Assembly (NCBI RefSeq): GCF_030161415.1
Contig: NZ_BSSU01000009.1
Location: forward strand, 124,001 to 188,000
DNA length: 64,000 bases
Direction: 5' to 3'
From: Thalassotalea eurytherma
Lineage (GTDB): Bacteria > Pseudomonadota > Gammaproteobacteria > Enterobacterales > Alteromonadaceae
The notes beneath the pieces were generated by a model that did no database searches, was not told where the DNA came from, and saw nothing but the letters and a program-made list of their open reading frames with translations. Below, piece by piece: positions 6,687 through 15,293 of the stretch; the stretch's first letter is position 1; each line of letters begins with the position of its first letter. Both the position numbers and the translations under genes were made by a program.

Positions 6687-7814
6687 ATGACCAAGGAAAG
6701 GTATTTTGAACTGGATTGGTTGCTTGTGATGTTAATACTTGCCGTATTTATGCACCACGTTTTCATGCCTTTTAACGGTGATGATTGGCATATTATGAAC
6801 CAAGAATCAAGTAAGTTTCTTGATAATACCATGGTGTATTTCGAACAATTGAGACTTCAGTCATTATTTTTCATCGCTGGTGCCGGCAGTTTGTTGTTAT
6901 TAACAAAACTTAGCGGCAAAGCATTTATGCTCAATAAGTTTCACCGCTTATTGGTCCCCCTGATTATTGGTATGCTGCTAATTGTGCCTCCCCAGCACTA
7001 TTATGAGCATATTCAAGATTACCCAAACCTTTGGTCCGCCTATCAACAAAGAGCGCTTGCGTTCTCACCAAATCACTTATGGTTTATCGAGTTTCTATTG
7101 GTTTTTATGGTGCTAGCTATCCCACTAAAACGATTGATATATTCTAAAAACGGACAGCATGTTAATACAAGGTTAGAGCAACTCGTCTCACATAAACACG
7201 GGCTTTTTTCACTTGTGATAGTCATTGTAGGTTGTCGCTTTGCCTTGAAAGCCTTTTTCCCTTCACAAGAGACTCATTTGGCTAACCCTTCAGTCTCTCT
7301 CTTTTATTTACTATTCTTTATTTTTGGGATGTTGTTTATCAGTTCACCCAAAGTATGGCAGGTATTAAGAGACAACCGACGCATCAACTTATACTGGTTT
7401 GTTATATGTAGCTTGCTATTTTATGCTTGGTTCAACAAGCCTGACATTAGCCCATACGTTTCATTAGAAATGCGATGGCAAATGTATTGGGCGGTGTGCA
7501 GTTTGGTATCGTGGTCCGGTTTGTTAACAATGCTTGGTTATGCTGGGCAATACTGCACAACAACGCCGAACTGGCTTCGTCGTGCTAATGAACTAATCTA
7601 CCCCTTCTACATACTTCACCAAACCATCATCGTTGCTTTTGCTTATTATATTGTCCAGTGGAACGCTAGCATCGCCATTAAATCTGTTAGTTTACTGGTT
7701 AGTTCTTTCTTGGTATGTAGCTTTTGTTGCCTATTAGTCATCCGTCCATTTAATGGCTTGCGTTATGCCTTTGGACTAAAAAAGAAAACTACAGCGATAC
7801 AACAATCCCTTTAG
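6687..7814 (+). CDS. Acyltransferase 3 (OafA/OpgC-like) integral membrane protein
   Basis: 375 residues with about ten membrane helices. The N-terminus has the family signature, an Asp-Trp-Leu near the start of helix 1 and an early His pair (Phe-Met-His-His-Val), the position of the catalytic His in acyltransferase 3 proteins. These enzymes move acyl groups from acyl-CoA across the inner membrane onto sugars, glucans or lipopolysaccharide. An upstream TTG at 6660 extends the frame, but AAAAGGAAG just before the ATG at 6687 decides for the later start. Its 3' end overlaps the convergent L,D-transpeptidase gene by 26 bases. The substrate cannot be told from the sequence. Confidence 0.8.
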   Translation: MTKERYFELDWLLVMLILAVFMHHVFMPFNGDDWHIMNQESSKFLDNTMVYFEQLRLQSLFFIAGAGSLLLLTKLSGKAFMLNKFHRLLVPLIIGMLLIVPPQHYYEHIQDYPNLWSAYQQRALAFSPNHLWFIEFLLVFMVLAIPLKRLIYSKNGQHVNTRLEQLVSHKHGLFSLVIVIVGCRFALKAFFPSQETHLANPSVSLFYLLFFIFGMLFISSPKVWQVLRDNRRINLYWFVICSLLFYAWFNKPDISPYVSLEMRWQMYWAVCSLVSWSGLLTMLGYAGQYCTTTPNWLRRANELIYPFYILHQTIIVAFAYYIVQWNASIAIKSVSLLVSSFLVCSFCCLLVIRPFNGLRYAFGLKKKTTAIQQSL

Positions 7815-8670
7815 GTTTATCTAACAAGGGTGCAAGTATCGCTTGCTCTTCCTCTGACTGAACAAAGTTTTTAAGCACACGTTGATATTTTTTATCGTTC
7901 AGAGATTCTCCGTCACTCAGTGGTCGATGAATCTCGATATGCTTGCCATCTAGCTCGTATGACATCTTTATTGGCTGGTCGACAATTCGCACAACCGTAT
8001 TTAACGGTACATGCTCATAAAGCCACTCAATGTCGTCGTCAAAAAGGCGAATACAACCAGAGCTAGAGCGCATACCAATGCCTATTCGCTGATTGGAACC
8101 ATGAATAAGGTAAACACTTGTGCCTAACCTAAGCGCATACTTGCCAAAAGGGTTATCTGGACCAGCGGGCACTTCTTTTGCCAAAGGCTTACCATGTTCT
8201 GCTAAATACCTTGCTTGCATTTCCTTTGTTGGTCGCCACACAGGGTCTTCGCGTTTCTCACCGATATAGCTTTTAGTCTTGGGGGTTGACAACCCTTGTT
8301 TACCAATACCAATAGGGAAAACATGCACGACATCACTGTCAGGTGAAAAATAGTAAAGTCGTAATTCAGGTAAGTTAATAACGATCCCTTCATGAGGCGT
8401 ATATGGCAACAGCATTTTACTTGGAATGACCATGCGAGCTCCCACTTTAGGTAAAAATGGGTCTAGATCTGGGTTAGCATCAATTAACGCGAGAAAACCT
8501 ACATTAAATTTTTCGGCAATTGCTTGAAAGTAATCCCCGTCTTTAACTGTATAGTTAAAATCCTCACCGATAATGCGAGACTCAGGATGAGTCATTAGAT
8601 AAGGTTTAGCGTTCAAACACCAACTCAATGAACAAAACAAAAGGCTTATTAATAAATGACGCAATGTCAT
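7789..8670 (-). CDS. L,D-transpeptidase with LysM domain (ErfK/YbiS/YcfS type)
   Basis: 293 residues: signal peptide (about 1-22), LysM peptidoglycan-binding domain (about 40-85) and YkuD catalytic domain (about 95-235). The active-site signature is complete: His190-Gly-Ser-Asn, then Ser-Ser-Gly-Cys206-Ile-Arg-Leu. It acts in the periplasm, either making 3-3 cross-links or, as ErfK, YbiS and YcfS do in E. coli, attaching Lpp to peptidoglycan. The frame opens with a TTG at 8685, but the ATG at 8670 gives a normal signal peptide and starts two bases after the ygiF stop, so ygiF and this gene form a pair. The Lpp-like gene at 6.3 kb is a plausible substrate. Confidence 0.88.
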   Translation of the reverse strand: MTLRHLLISLLFCSLSWCLNAKPYLMTHPESRIIGEDFNYTVKDGDYFQAIAEKFNVGFLALIDANPDLDPFLPKVGARMVIPSKMLLPYTPHEGIVINLPELRLYYFSPDSDVVHVFPIGIGKQGLSTPKTKSYIGEKREDPVWRPTKEMQARYLAEHGKPLAKEVPAGPDNPFGKYALRLGTSVYLIHGSNQRIGIGMRSSSGCIRLFDDDIEWLYEHVPLNTVVRIVDQPIKMSYELDGKHIEIHRPLSDGESLNDKKYQRVLKNFVQSEEEQAILAPLLDKPKGIVVSL

Positions 8671-8672
8671 AG

Positions 8673-10190
8673 TTAATTGCGCCAATAGGGAATGATTGAG
8701 GCAGCATGTTGATGAGATTGTGAAATGGTCTCTACCAAATGCTCCATTTTCATATCAAACCATGTACATAATTTTTCATTTTTAGGCGTCAAGCCATCAA
8801 GCTGAACATCTAATATCCATAATGTTTGCAACTCGTTAAGCCCTTCCAGCACATCAAGCCACGCATTGCGGTAGTTTTTGCGTGTCGTAGGTTCGAAATA
8901 GTTACCCAACCAATTACCAGTTAATAAACTACGTATTAACAACTTGCGTTGAGCAAGTAGCGCTTGAGCTACCTCTAAATAGTCATTTCCGTCTGAATGC
9001 AACTGCGCTTGTTGTAATGACTCTTCAAGTTTTTGACTGGCAAGTTTTCGATTGTCGATTGCAAATGGTTTAATAGTAATTGACTGATTAACAAGCATTT
9101 CAAGTAAATCGAGTTGAAGTAAGTTAAAGCGCTCACTCATAATCAGTTGCTTAACTTGCTCTTGCTCAGGAAAGCGTCGATGTTCAATTTTTAATTGCTC
9201 AACAAGTTGTTCTGAATACTCTATTTTCTTGCGATAAGCACCCGATTTATTCATCAGCACTGTAAAAAATTGCGCATTATCTACCCATGAAAACAATTTA
9301 ATAAAATGGGATAAATCCGTTCTCAGCTGAGCACTTTTAGTCTCGTCTTCAACTGCGTCTTGAAATAACCAAAAACCATGGCGAATCAAAATCAAGCTAT
9401 CAACAAAGCTTCCTAAAGTATCAAAATCAGGACTTTTAATGTAACCGGCAATTGTTTTTTGCAAGTGAGTTAGGCCTTGAGACATACCTTGATAAAACAT
9501 CGACGATAAACTGGCTTGTCCTTCAATCGCAATCATTGGTAACTGAGTTGGATAAGACGAAGGTTTTTGATGATATAACCCATAACCGCGTGCAGCTTTG
9601 CTTTCAATGCCGGATCTTAAATTGAGAAAATGAAATAATTGACGAGCAAAGTCGAATAAGTCTTGTGTATTGCCTTTCACCAGCTCTAATTCAACTTCAT
9701 TGATTAACTCTTCGCGATCAGCACTACGAATAGCTCCTTGATCATATACAAACTCAAACTGTGCTCCATTATCTAGATCAACTAGCCATGTATGGCGTTC
9801 AAAATCGGTAGAGAAAAGACAAATTAAGGATTCTTGGAGTTGATTAACGTCGCAGCCTTCTGGCCAAATTTCCACTGGGAATTTGCTCAATTGAGGGAAG
9901 TTACCGGTCAGCGAGACATTGTATTCAGGACGTTTATGTAAACCACCAACCACTTGGCCTGCGGTTTTTATCGTTTGCTCACTACTCGAGCTTTCTTGAG
10001 ACTGATAATTGCGCGTTCTTAAACCAAAGTCTAACGCTCTAAAGTCAAGTGTAGGTGTATCGAAGTACTGATTTTTTAGCGTATTTACTTTGTGTTGATA
10101 AGATAAGTTTGAATTAGCGAGATACTGCTCAATTTTGGAAATAACATCAGTATCTTCAACTAAAAATTTCAACTCAATTTCGTCGGCCAT
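8673..10190 (-). CDS. ygiF: CYTH-CHAD inorganic triphosphatase
   Basis: 505 residues. The N-terminal CYTH domain (about 1-200) begins with the metal-binding Glu-Ile-Glu-Leu-Lys motif (ExExK) and contains further Glu-rich strands and an Arg-Ser-Ala-Asp segment; in E. coli YgiF it hydrolyses tripolyphosphate. A helical CHAD domain (about 220-500), with conserved His and Arg/Lys residues, is thought to bind polyphosphate. The protein is longer than E. coli YgiF (433 residues). It is divergent from ygiM, as in E. coli, but glnE, its usual downstream neighbour, is about 8 kb away. Confidence 0.88.
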   Translation of the reverse strand: MADEIELKFLVEDTDVISKIEQYLANSNLSYQHKVNTLKNQYFDTPTLDFRALDFGLRTRNYQSQESSSSEQTIKTAGQVVGGLHKRPEYNVSLTGNFPQLSKFPVEIWPEGCDVNQLQESLICLFSTDFERHTWLVDLDNGAQFEFVYDQGAIRSADREELINEVELELVKGNTQDLFDFARQLFHFLNLRSGIESKAARGYGLYHQKPSSYPTQLPMIAIEGQASLSSMFYQGMSQGLTHLQKTIAGYIKSPDFDTLGSFVDSLILIRHGFWLFQDAVEDETKSAQLRTDLSHFIKLFSWVDNAQFFTVLMNKSGAYRKKIEYSEQLVEQLKIEHRRFPEQEQVKQLIMSERFNLLQLDLLEMLVNQSITIKPFAIDNRKLASQKLEESLQQAQLHSDGNDYLEVAQALLAQRKLLIRSLLTGNWLGNYFEPTTRKNYRNAWLDVLEGLNELQTLWILDVQLDGLTPKNEKLCTWFDMKMEHLVETISQSHQHAASIIPYWRN

Positions 10191-10376
10191 TTTGCCCTAG
10201 TCAATGCATTTAATTTCATTTTATATAGCCATAACATACTAAAAGTCACCATTAAGCGCAATAAAGCAGAGCCATTCAAAGGCATTGAAATTACACATTA
10301 AAACAATCTTCACTTGCCTTCGATTGAGCAAAGCCCTAATATTTTGACAAATCACTTTATCCAGTTCGGTTATACC

Positions 10377-10976
10377 ATGAGAGCCATTTTCGTTTTTGCC
10401 CTTATTTTTTCACTTTTTTCAACCAAGAGCTTTGGTCAAGAAGCCAATCCCCAAGACGCCATGGAGCGCGGTTTCATATCAGATGACTTATTTGTCTATA
10501 TGCATGCAGGAGCTGGTACAAATTACCGTATCGTTGGCAGTATCAATGCGGGTAACGAAATTCGCTTAACCGGTGAGCAAGCTAATGGCTATACCCAAAT
10601 TACCGACGAGAAAGGCCGAACAGGTTGGGTTGAAGAAAAGTTTGTCAGCACCAACCCAAGTTTACGTAGTGTTATTGCCCAGTTAAATAGTGAGCTTGCG
10701 AGTTATACTGAAACAGAGCAAAGACTTAATGATGAAATTAGCAGTAAACAAGGCCAAATAATTACACTTGAGGAACAACATAGTGCATTAAAAAGTGATT
10801 ATGATGCCCTCACCAAGCAACATGATGAATTAGCGTTGCAAGTGAGCAATCAAGATTTAGAACTGAAAAAACAATACTTTTTTTATGGCGCGATGGTGTT
10901 AGGTGTTGGTTTATTATTAGGGATTATTTTACCCCATTTAGCTGCTAAAAAGCGTAAGACTCAAAGCTGGGGATAA
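10377..10976 (+). CDS. ygiM: YgiM-type SH3 domain protein (TIGR04211 family)
   Basis: 199 residues: signal peptide (about 1-23), a bacterial SH3 domain (about 25-92, with the Tyr-Met-His-x-Gly-Ala-Gly start and a Gly-Trp-Val end), a coiled coil (about 95-155) and a C-terminal membrane helix (about 160-180) followed by basic residues. This order is the YgiM layout: periplasmic domain anchored by a C-terminal helix. The frame opens at a TTG at 10314, but the ATG at 10377 gives the signal peptide and a length near E. coli YgiM (206). Divergent from ygiF as in E. coli. The precise role is not established; SH3b domains usually bind peptidoglycan. Confidence 0.88.
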   Translation: MRAIFVFALIFSLFSTKSFGQEANPQDAMERGFISDDLFVYMHAGAGTNYRIVGSINAGNEIRLTGEQANGYTQITDEKGRTGWVEEKFVSTNPSLRSVIAQLNSELASYTETEQRLNDEISSKQGQIITLEEQHSALKSDYDALTKQHDELALQVSNQDLELKKQYFFYGAMVLGVGLLLGIILPHLAAKKRKTQSWG

Positions 10977-10983
10977 TGTCCAG

Positions 10984-12072
10984 ATGAATCTCTTAGTGCT
11001 GCCCAACTTAGGCCGTTCGTATAATAGCGTACGACCTGAGGCAACGATTTATATCGACTTGGCCAAGCGAGGCCATCAAATAACAATAATGACAAATGAT
11101 GATGATGCCTATTTACAAGAATATGTAAACTCCGGCCTCAAGGTCCTTAATATATCGAGTAAAAAGAAGTTATCACTGTCAGCGATTAAAACAATCAACC
11201 GGTATATAAAAAGTAGCAACATAGATATTGTCTATGCTACTACTTCGAGAACGATACCCAATGCCGTATGGGGCGTTATGGCTACCAAGGCTAAAATAAT
11301 CGCCTACAGAGGTACAACGGGCGGCCTATATCGGACAGATCTTTCAAACTATTTATCTGTGTTAAACCCAAGAGTTGATGGTTTTATTTGCGTCTCTAAA
11401 GCAGTTGAAAAGCATGTTAAGGCGCAAGTGCTAGGCAATCAAATCACTCGCATGATATATAAAGGTCATGATATCGAGTGGTATCAAGAACCAGCGGTTT
11501 GCCTAGAAAGTTTAGGCTCTTCACCTTCATTTTTTAATTTGATGTGTGTAGGAAGTATCCGACCGCACAAGGGCACTTTTGTGGTGCTTGATGCTTTAGC
11601 CACAATTAAACACTTAACTAACATAAAGCTTATTTTAGTGGGCGAAAACCTCAACAGTGTTGAATTTGATCAATACATCACCAAGCGTGGTATTGAACAT
11701 ATGGTCATTAGAACGGGCTTTAGAGCTGACGTTCCTGCTGTTGCTAAGAGCTGTGATGTTACAATTCTCCCCTCGAAGAGAGAAGGTTTACCGAGAGTGG
11801 TATTAGAATCACTGGCCGTTGGCACACCTGTTATCTCAACAGATAATGAAGGCACATTAGAAATTATTGAAGCGCAAGAAAACGGTTTGATATTTCCAGT
11901 TGGTGATAGTCAAGCGCTAGCTAATTGCATAGAAACGGTATACAAAGATTCAGAGCTGCTTGAAAGATTAACGACTAATGCTCAAACAGCTATTAGAACC
12001 AAATTTTCACATCAAGCAACGGTTGAACAGTACGAACAGTTCTTTGAAGAAATGATGTCTAAAAAAACGTAA
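10984..12072 (+). CDS. GT4-type glycosyltransferase
   Basis: 362 residues with two Rossmann-like halves. The N-terminal half has Arg-Pro-Glu-Ala near residue 17 and an Asp-Ile-Val-Tyr-Ala segment near residue 79. The C-terminal half has Gly-Ser-Ile-Arg-Pro-His-Lys-Gly (start of the nucleotide-sugar domain, about residue 192) and the GT4 Glu-x7-Glu motif in Arg-Glu-Gly-Leu-Pro-Arg-Val-Val-Leu-Glu (about residue 265). It is a retaining transferase that should act at the cytoplasmic face of the membrane. It starts 7 bases after ygiM and overlaps the convergent TagB-like gene by 14 bases. With TagD and Wzi nearby, a role in a surface polysaccharide is likely; the sugar is unknown. Confidence 0.85.
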   Translation: MNLLVLPNLGRSYNSVRPEATIYIDLAKRGHQITIMTNDDDAYLQEYVNSGLKVLNISSKKKLSLSAIKTINRYIKSSNIDIVYATTSRTIPNAVWGVMATKAKIIAYRGTTGGLYRTDLSNYLSVLNPRVDGFICVSKAVEKHVKAQVLGNQITRMIYKGHDIEWYQEPAVCLESLGSSPSFFNLMCVGSIRPHKGTFVVLDALATIKHLTNIKLILVGENLNSVEFDQYITKRGIEHMVIRTGFRADVPAVAKSCDVTILPSKREGLPRVVLESLAVGTPVISTDNEGTLEIIEAQENGLIFPVGDSQALANCIETVYKDSELLERLTTNAQTAIRTKFSHQATVEQYEQFFEEMMSKKT

Positions 12073-13081
12073 AGTAATTAAACTTTTTACGTAGTTTAAG
12101 TTTTCTCACTAAGTTTAATGGTTTTCGTTTTAAGCCTTGTTTTGCTACTTCATCAACAGCGTCTAATATACGAGTCGCACTGTTACCATCTTGATATGGG
12201 TGGACTTGTGCAATGTAACTCTTAATATCTGAACCAAGCTGCTCATTCGTTAAAATGCTATCGAGAGAGCTCGCTAAGCTATCTGGATTCGTGATATTTA
12301 CAATCGCATTTTGTGGCTGGCGATTGTTAAATGTAATAACTCTTTTCCCCATCAGTAGCGCTTCATCAATAACACTTGATGTATCAGAAACTAAAACATC
12401 GTTAGATAAAATTAATGGCAAAATATTATCTTCAGTTGAAATGACAAGGTGGTCACTCGCTATTGTTTTATATTGCGCGATTAATTCTGGATCCATTTTA
12501 GGGTGGAATTTAATCGTAACTTGATAATCACCGTTTTGGGAAATCTCTTGAAAGCGCTCAAATAATGCAGGTGCTGACGTTAAGCGCGGGCTAAAAGTGG
12601 GCGCATATAACACCTTCATTTTAGTCGACTTATTCTCTTGGGAATTATTCTTTAGCGCGAAGTAAGGATCGAGTTTTGGCCACCCTGTTTCTTTGACGTA
12701 AAAGTACTTATGTTTTTGATTGAGTTCATTAAACTTGTTGGTGGTTATCGGTCCATGTGTACAATAAACATCAAAGAAACCACGAATAATGAAATGCCCT
12801 TTTTTCTTATATTCAAGGCCATGAAAAACCTGTACTTTAATCCCTGGAATAAAGTCTGGTACAACATTACCAGGAACAAAAACCGCATAAGCATCATAAT
12901 CAACAGCTTGTTCTATGCTTGTTAATACCTGCTCACCCGCTTCAAAAAGCGTATCATCAACATCATGACCTTCGACGAACCAAGCAGCACTATCACCGTT
13001 AGCTAATATGCGCTCTTGAATTGGGCGTAATATGCCAAAACTATAATTTTGGCCGATATAAAAGAGGTATTTTTTCGACAT
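12059..13081 (-). CDS. CDP-glycerol glycerophosphotransferase-like protein (TagB/TagF family)
   Basis: 340 residues, roughly the size of TagB and of the catalytic half of TagF. It contains the family landmarks: His-Gly-Leu-Glu-Tyr-Lys-Lys-Lys-Gly near residue 87, and Ser-Asp-Thr-Ser-Ser-Val-Ile-Asp-Glu near residue 233, corresponding to the conserved Ser-Asp-x-Ser-Ser-x3-(Asp/Glu)-Glu of the nucleotide-binding site. These enzymes transfer glycerol phosphate from CDP-glycerol to a lipid-linked acceptor. The CDP-glycerol supplier tagD lies 16 bases upstream on the same strand. In Gram-negatives such genes occur in clusters for glycerol-phosphate capsules. The acceptor and polymer are unknown. 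Confidence 0.82.
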   Translation of the reverse strand: MSKKYLFYIGQNYSFGILRPIQERILANGDSAAWFVEGHDVDDTLFEAGEQVLTSIEQAVDYDAYAVFVPGNVVPDFIPGIKVQVFHGLEYKKKGHFIIRGFFDVYCTHGPITTNKFNELNQKHKYFYVKETGWPKLDPYFALKNNSQENKSTKMKVLYAPTFSPRLTSAPALFERFQEISQNGDYQVTIKFHPKMDPELIAQYKTIASDHLVISTEDNILPLILSNDVLVSDTSSVIDEALLMGKRVITFNNRQPQNAIVNITNPDSLASSLDSILTNEQLGSDIKSYIAQVHPYQDGNSATRILDAVDEVAKQGLKRKPLNLVRKLKLRKKFNYFTFF

Positions 13082-13097
13082 AGACTGCCCTTAACAC

Positions 13098-13493
13098 TTA
13101 TGACTTTTGACGAACAACTTCAATTATCTCAGTCGTTGAAATAGAAGGCGTACGTGGAAGGTAAACGACTCCACAGTGTGGTTTAAGATGATCGAATTTA
13201 TCCTGCCAATCATCCCCCATGACCAATACATCGGCCTTATGCTCTTGGATATATTGAAGTTTCTTCTCTAAAGACTCTTCAATAAAGACATCATCTACAA
13301 AAGAAAGCACACTGATAATCTTTAACCTGTCCGCTTCGCAGTAAATGGGATTACGACCCTTTTTAGAAAAATTTAACGCATCGGATGATACACCTACAAC
13401 AAGTCGATCGCCTAAAGCTGAAGCTCGCTGCAAAATATTGACGTGGCCAACATGAAAAACATCAAATGTGCCAAAAGTAATTACTGTTTTCAT
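13098..13493 (-). CDS. tagD: Glycerol-3-phosphate cytidylyltransferase
   Basis: 131 residues, the normal length of TagD. It has the nucleotidyltransferase signatures: Thr-Phe-Asp-x-Phe-His-Val-Gly-His (HxGH, residues about 8-17) and Ile-Ser-Thr-Thr-Glu-Ile near the C-terminus (about 120-125), plus Arg-x3-Ile in between. It makes CDP-glycerol from CTP and glycerol 3-phosphate. The next gene in the same direction encodes a CDP-glycerol-using transferase, so the two form a supply-and-use pair. A related ethanolamine-phosphate or FAD-type cytidylyltransferase is less likely given this length and motif set. Confidence 0.88.
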   Translation of the reverse strand: MKTVITFGTFDVFHVGHVNILQRASALGDRLVVGVSSDALNFSKKGRNPIYCEADRLKIISVLSFVDDVFIEESLEKKLQYIQEHKADVLVMGDDWQDKFDHLKPHCGVVYLPRTPSISTTEIIEVVRQKS

Positions 13494-13529
13494 AAAATTC
13501 TCAATGTTAAAGCGATAAAAGCTGGCGTT

Positions 13530-14945
13530 CTAATAAGAGTAAGAAACCGAGATTCTATAATAATCTTCATCATAAACATCTCGGCCGGCTTTAAACTCGG
13601 CGCCCCAAAAGGCATTATCGAAAAAGGTCGAATATCGAACATCTAACTCATAACCTAATGTATATCCGTCATAATCTCGATCTTTGTTATCAATAAAGCG
13701 CAACTTTGTATCAATAACATCTGTTGATGCTAGGTTATAGATCCAATTAATGTGATAACTTTTGGCACCAGCATCAGAGCCATCAATACGTTCATCTCCT
13801 CCCCAGTGGCCGATAACATGACCGTCATTACGGTTACCATCGCTATAAATACCGTTTTCGTACCAAGCGTTTTGCCAAACGCTATGCTCTAATCTCAGGC
13901 TACTGTTTTGTGTAATTCCAGGTAAAAACAAACCGAAAGTAAATGATGTATTACCTAACTTATAGTTTTTATGGCCTGCGGTATCTTCACCTGCATACTC
14001 ACCATAAAAACTACCTTGTTGGGAGAATAGGTTGAAATTATATTTCACCGTCAGTGAAGCTAACTGATCACCAAACTCAAAATTTGGATCGTCAAAGTCG
14101 TCACTAGAGCCTTTGTTATCCTTTCCTACCGGATCAAAAAACGCTTTAAGAAAATCAGAAAAGGTAACCGTTCGCGCTCCACCGCCGAACTGAAACAAAC
14201 GATTAAAACCAAAGGTAATATTTTCCCAAGGCGCTAAACTAAAATGGGTGCCCGCTAAATACGGTCGTCCTGGCTCACTTGTATCCCCAAGTTTGATGGC
14301 TTCTTGCTCATCCATATACATCAGGAAGAAATCATATCTAAATCTAAAGCGCGTAAACGGTTCATAGTTACTAATAGAAATAGATGGGTAAGTTTTTGCG
14401 TGGGTGCTTATTAACATTGCACTATCGTAGGCTGGCGAGTACCAATGCTCTTTATAGCCAACATCAACTTGTGCATATTCATTGCCAAAACTGACTAATG
14501 TATTTAGCGGAATAAAATCTTCTTCAGTCGCAATAAATGCACCACTAAACAATAAGTTTTCATGGGCTAGCCAGAAGCCGTCAACTTCTAATTGAATGGT
14601 ATCTGAAATATTTTGTCCACGTTCGCTTGGTAAGTTATGTTCTTGGTCACTATAGGAAAGTTTTGCTTTCGCACGGGTTATGCCTTTATTTTGCTTATAG
14701 CGAATTAAATACCGTTTGATCTTTTTATGAAGTAACGGGTCCGTTTCTTTTATCGCGTCATTCAACCTATTAATATCGACGGCTTTATAGGGTTTTGTAA
14801 GCAGATCAGCATTCGGCGCTTTTGATAATAGTACCTCTATCAAGTGTTCGAATTCAGGTGCCGACTTAAGCGGTAAGTATGGAGAAACGCCAGATGCGTT
14901 GATAGCAAAAGAACACACTATAAGCAGTAGAGCAAAAAGTCTCAT
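13530..14945 (-). CDS. wzi: Wzi-like capsule assembly outer-membrane protein
   Basis: 471 residues: signal peptide (about 1-17), a helical N-terminal part (about 20-95), then a region of alternating aromatic/polar strands typical of an outer-membrane beta-barrel, ending in Ser-Val-Ser-Tyr-Ser-Tyr with a terminal aromatic. The pattern, with Asn-Tyr-Glu-Pro-Phe-Thr-Arg-Phe-Arg and Phe-Gly-Phe-Asn-Arg, is that of the capsule assembly Wzi family. Wzi in E. coli is a lectin that holds group 1 capsule on the cell surface. It precedes tagD by 36 bases on the same strand. The link to the TagD/TagB-like pair suggests that the anchored polymer contains glycerol phosphate, which is an inference. Confidence 0.85.
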   Translation of the reverse strand: MRLFALLLIVCSFAINASGVSPYLPLKSAPEFEHLIEVLLSKAPNADLLTKPYKAVDINRLNDAIKETDPLLHKKIKRYLIRYKQNKGITRAKAKLSYSDQEHNLPSERGQNISDTIQLEVDGFWLAHENLLFSGAFIATEEDFIPLNTLVSFGNEYAQVDVGYKEHWYSPAYDSAMLISTHAKTYPSISISNYEPFTRFRFRYDFFLMYMDEQEAIKLGDTSEPGRPYLAGTHFSLAPWENITFGFNRLFQFGGGARTVTFSDFLKAFFDPVGKDNKGSSDDFDDPNFEFGDQLASLTVKYNFNLFSQQGSFYGEYAGEDTAGHKNYKLGNTSFTFGLFLPGITQNSSLRLEHSVWQNAWYENGIYSDGNRNDGHVIGHWGGDERIDGSDAGAKSYHINWIYNLASTDVIDTKLRFIDNKDRDYDGYTLGYELDVRYSTFFDNAFWGAEFKAGRDVYDEDYYRISVSYSY

Positions 14946-15172
14946 TTTAATCCGTTAATCATTATCAAAGGCTCCGTATAATATAATATCTTGTCACTTG
15001 AGCAAAATCTTAGGCTTAAAAATATTGATATTTAGTGATAAAACCTCTTTTAGGCATTGGGGCAGACTAAAAAACGCAATAACGAATCATTATTTTGCAT
15101 CATCATCTTCGGTTAACCGTCTAACAACAATAAGCAATAGCATTAAAGTATATGTGATTGAGATAATTTTTA

Positions 15173-15202
15173 TTGACACTTTGACTCCTTCTAGGTTATT
15201 AA
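15173..15202 (+). promoter_or_regulatory. Candidate promoter of the leu operon
   Basis: Perfect -35 TTGACA (15173-15178) and TATTAA (15197-15202, 4/6) with an 18-base spacer. Transcription would start near 15209, about 30 bases before the leader peptide. The region from 14946 to here, between the divergent wzi and leu genes, shows nothing else I can support. Confidence 0.5.
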
Positions 15203-15239
15203 TATCCCAACAAAGAAAAACCTTAGAATATTTATTCAA

Positions 15240-15293
15240 ATGAAAGAGATAATTAAGCACAACATTATTTTACTCCTCCTCGCTAAAACGTAG
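15240..15293 (+). CDS. leuL: leu operon leader peptide
   Basis: A 17-codon reading frame MKEIIKHNIILLLLAKT with four consecutive Leu codons (TTA, CTC, CTC, CTC) at 15270-15281, 10 bases before its stop codon. It lies between the candidate promoter and an attenuator hairpin upstream of leuA, the layout of amino-acid leader peptides. Charged tRNA-Leu lets the ribosome finish; starvation stalls it at the Leu run. No strong ribosome-binding site is visible, which lowers certainty slightly, but the Leu run plus the matching RNA stems make the case strong. Confidence 0.85.
   Translation: MKEIIKHNIILLLLAKT

Noticed and set aside
14998-15243. 81-codon open frame on the plus strand upstream of leuA
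   Set aside because: TTG start without ribosome-binding site, no recognisable protein, and it lies over the leu promoter and leader start.
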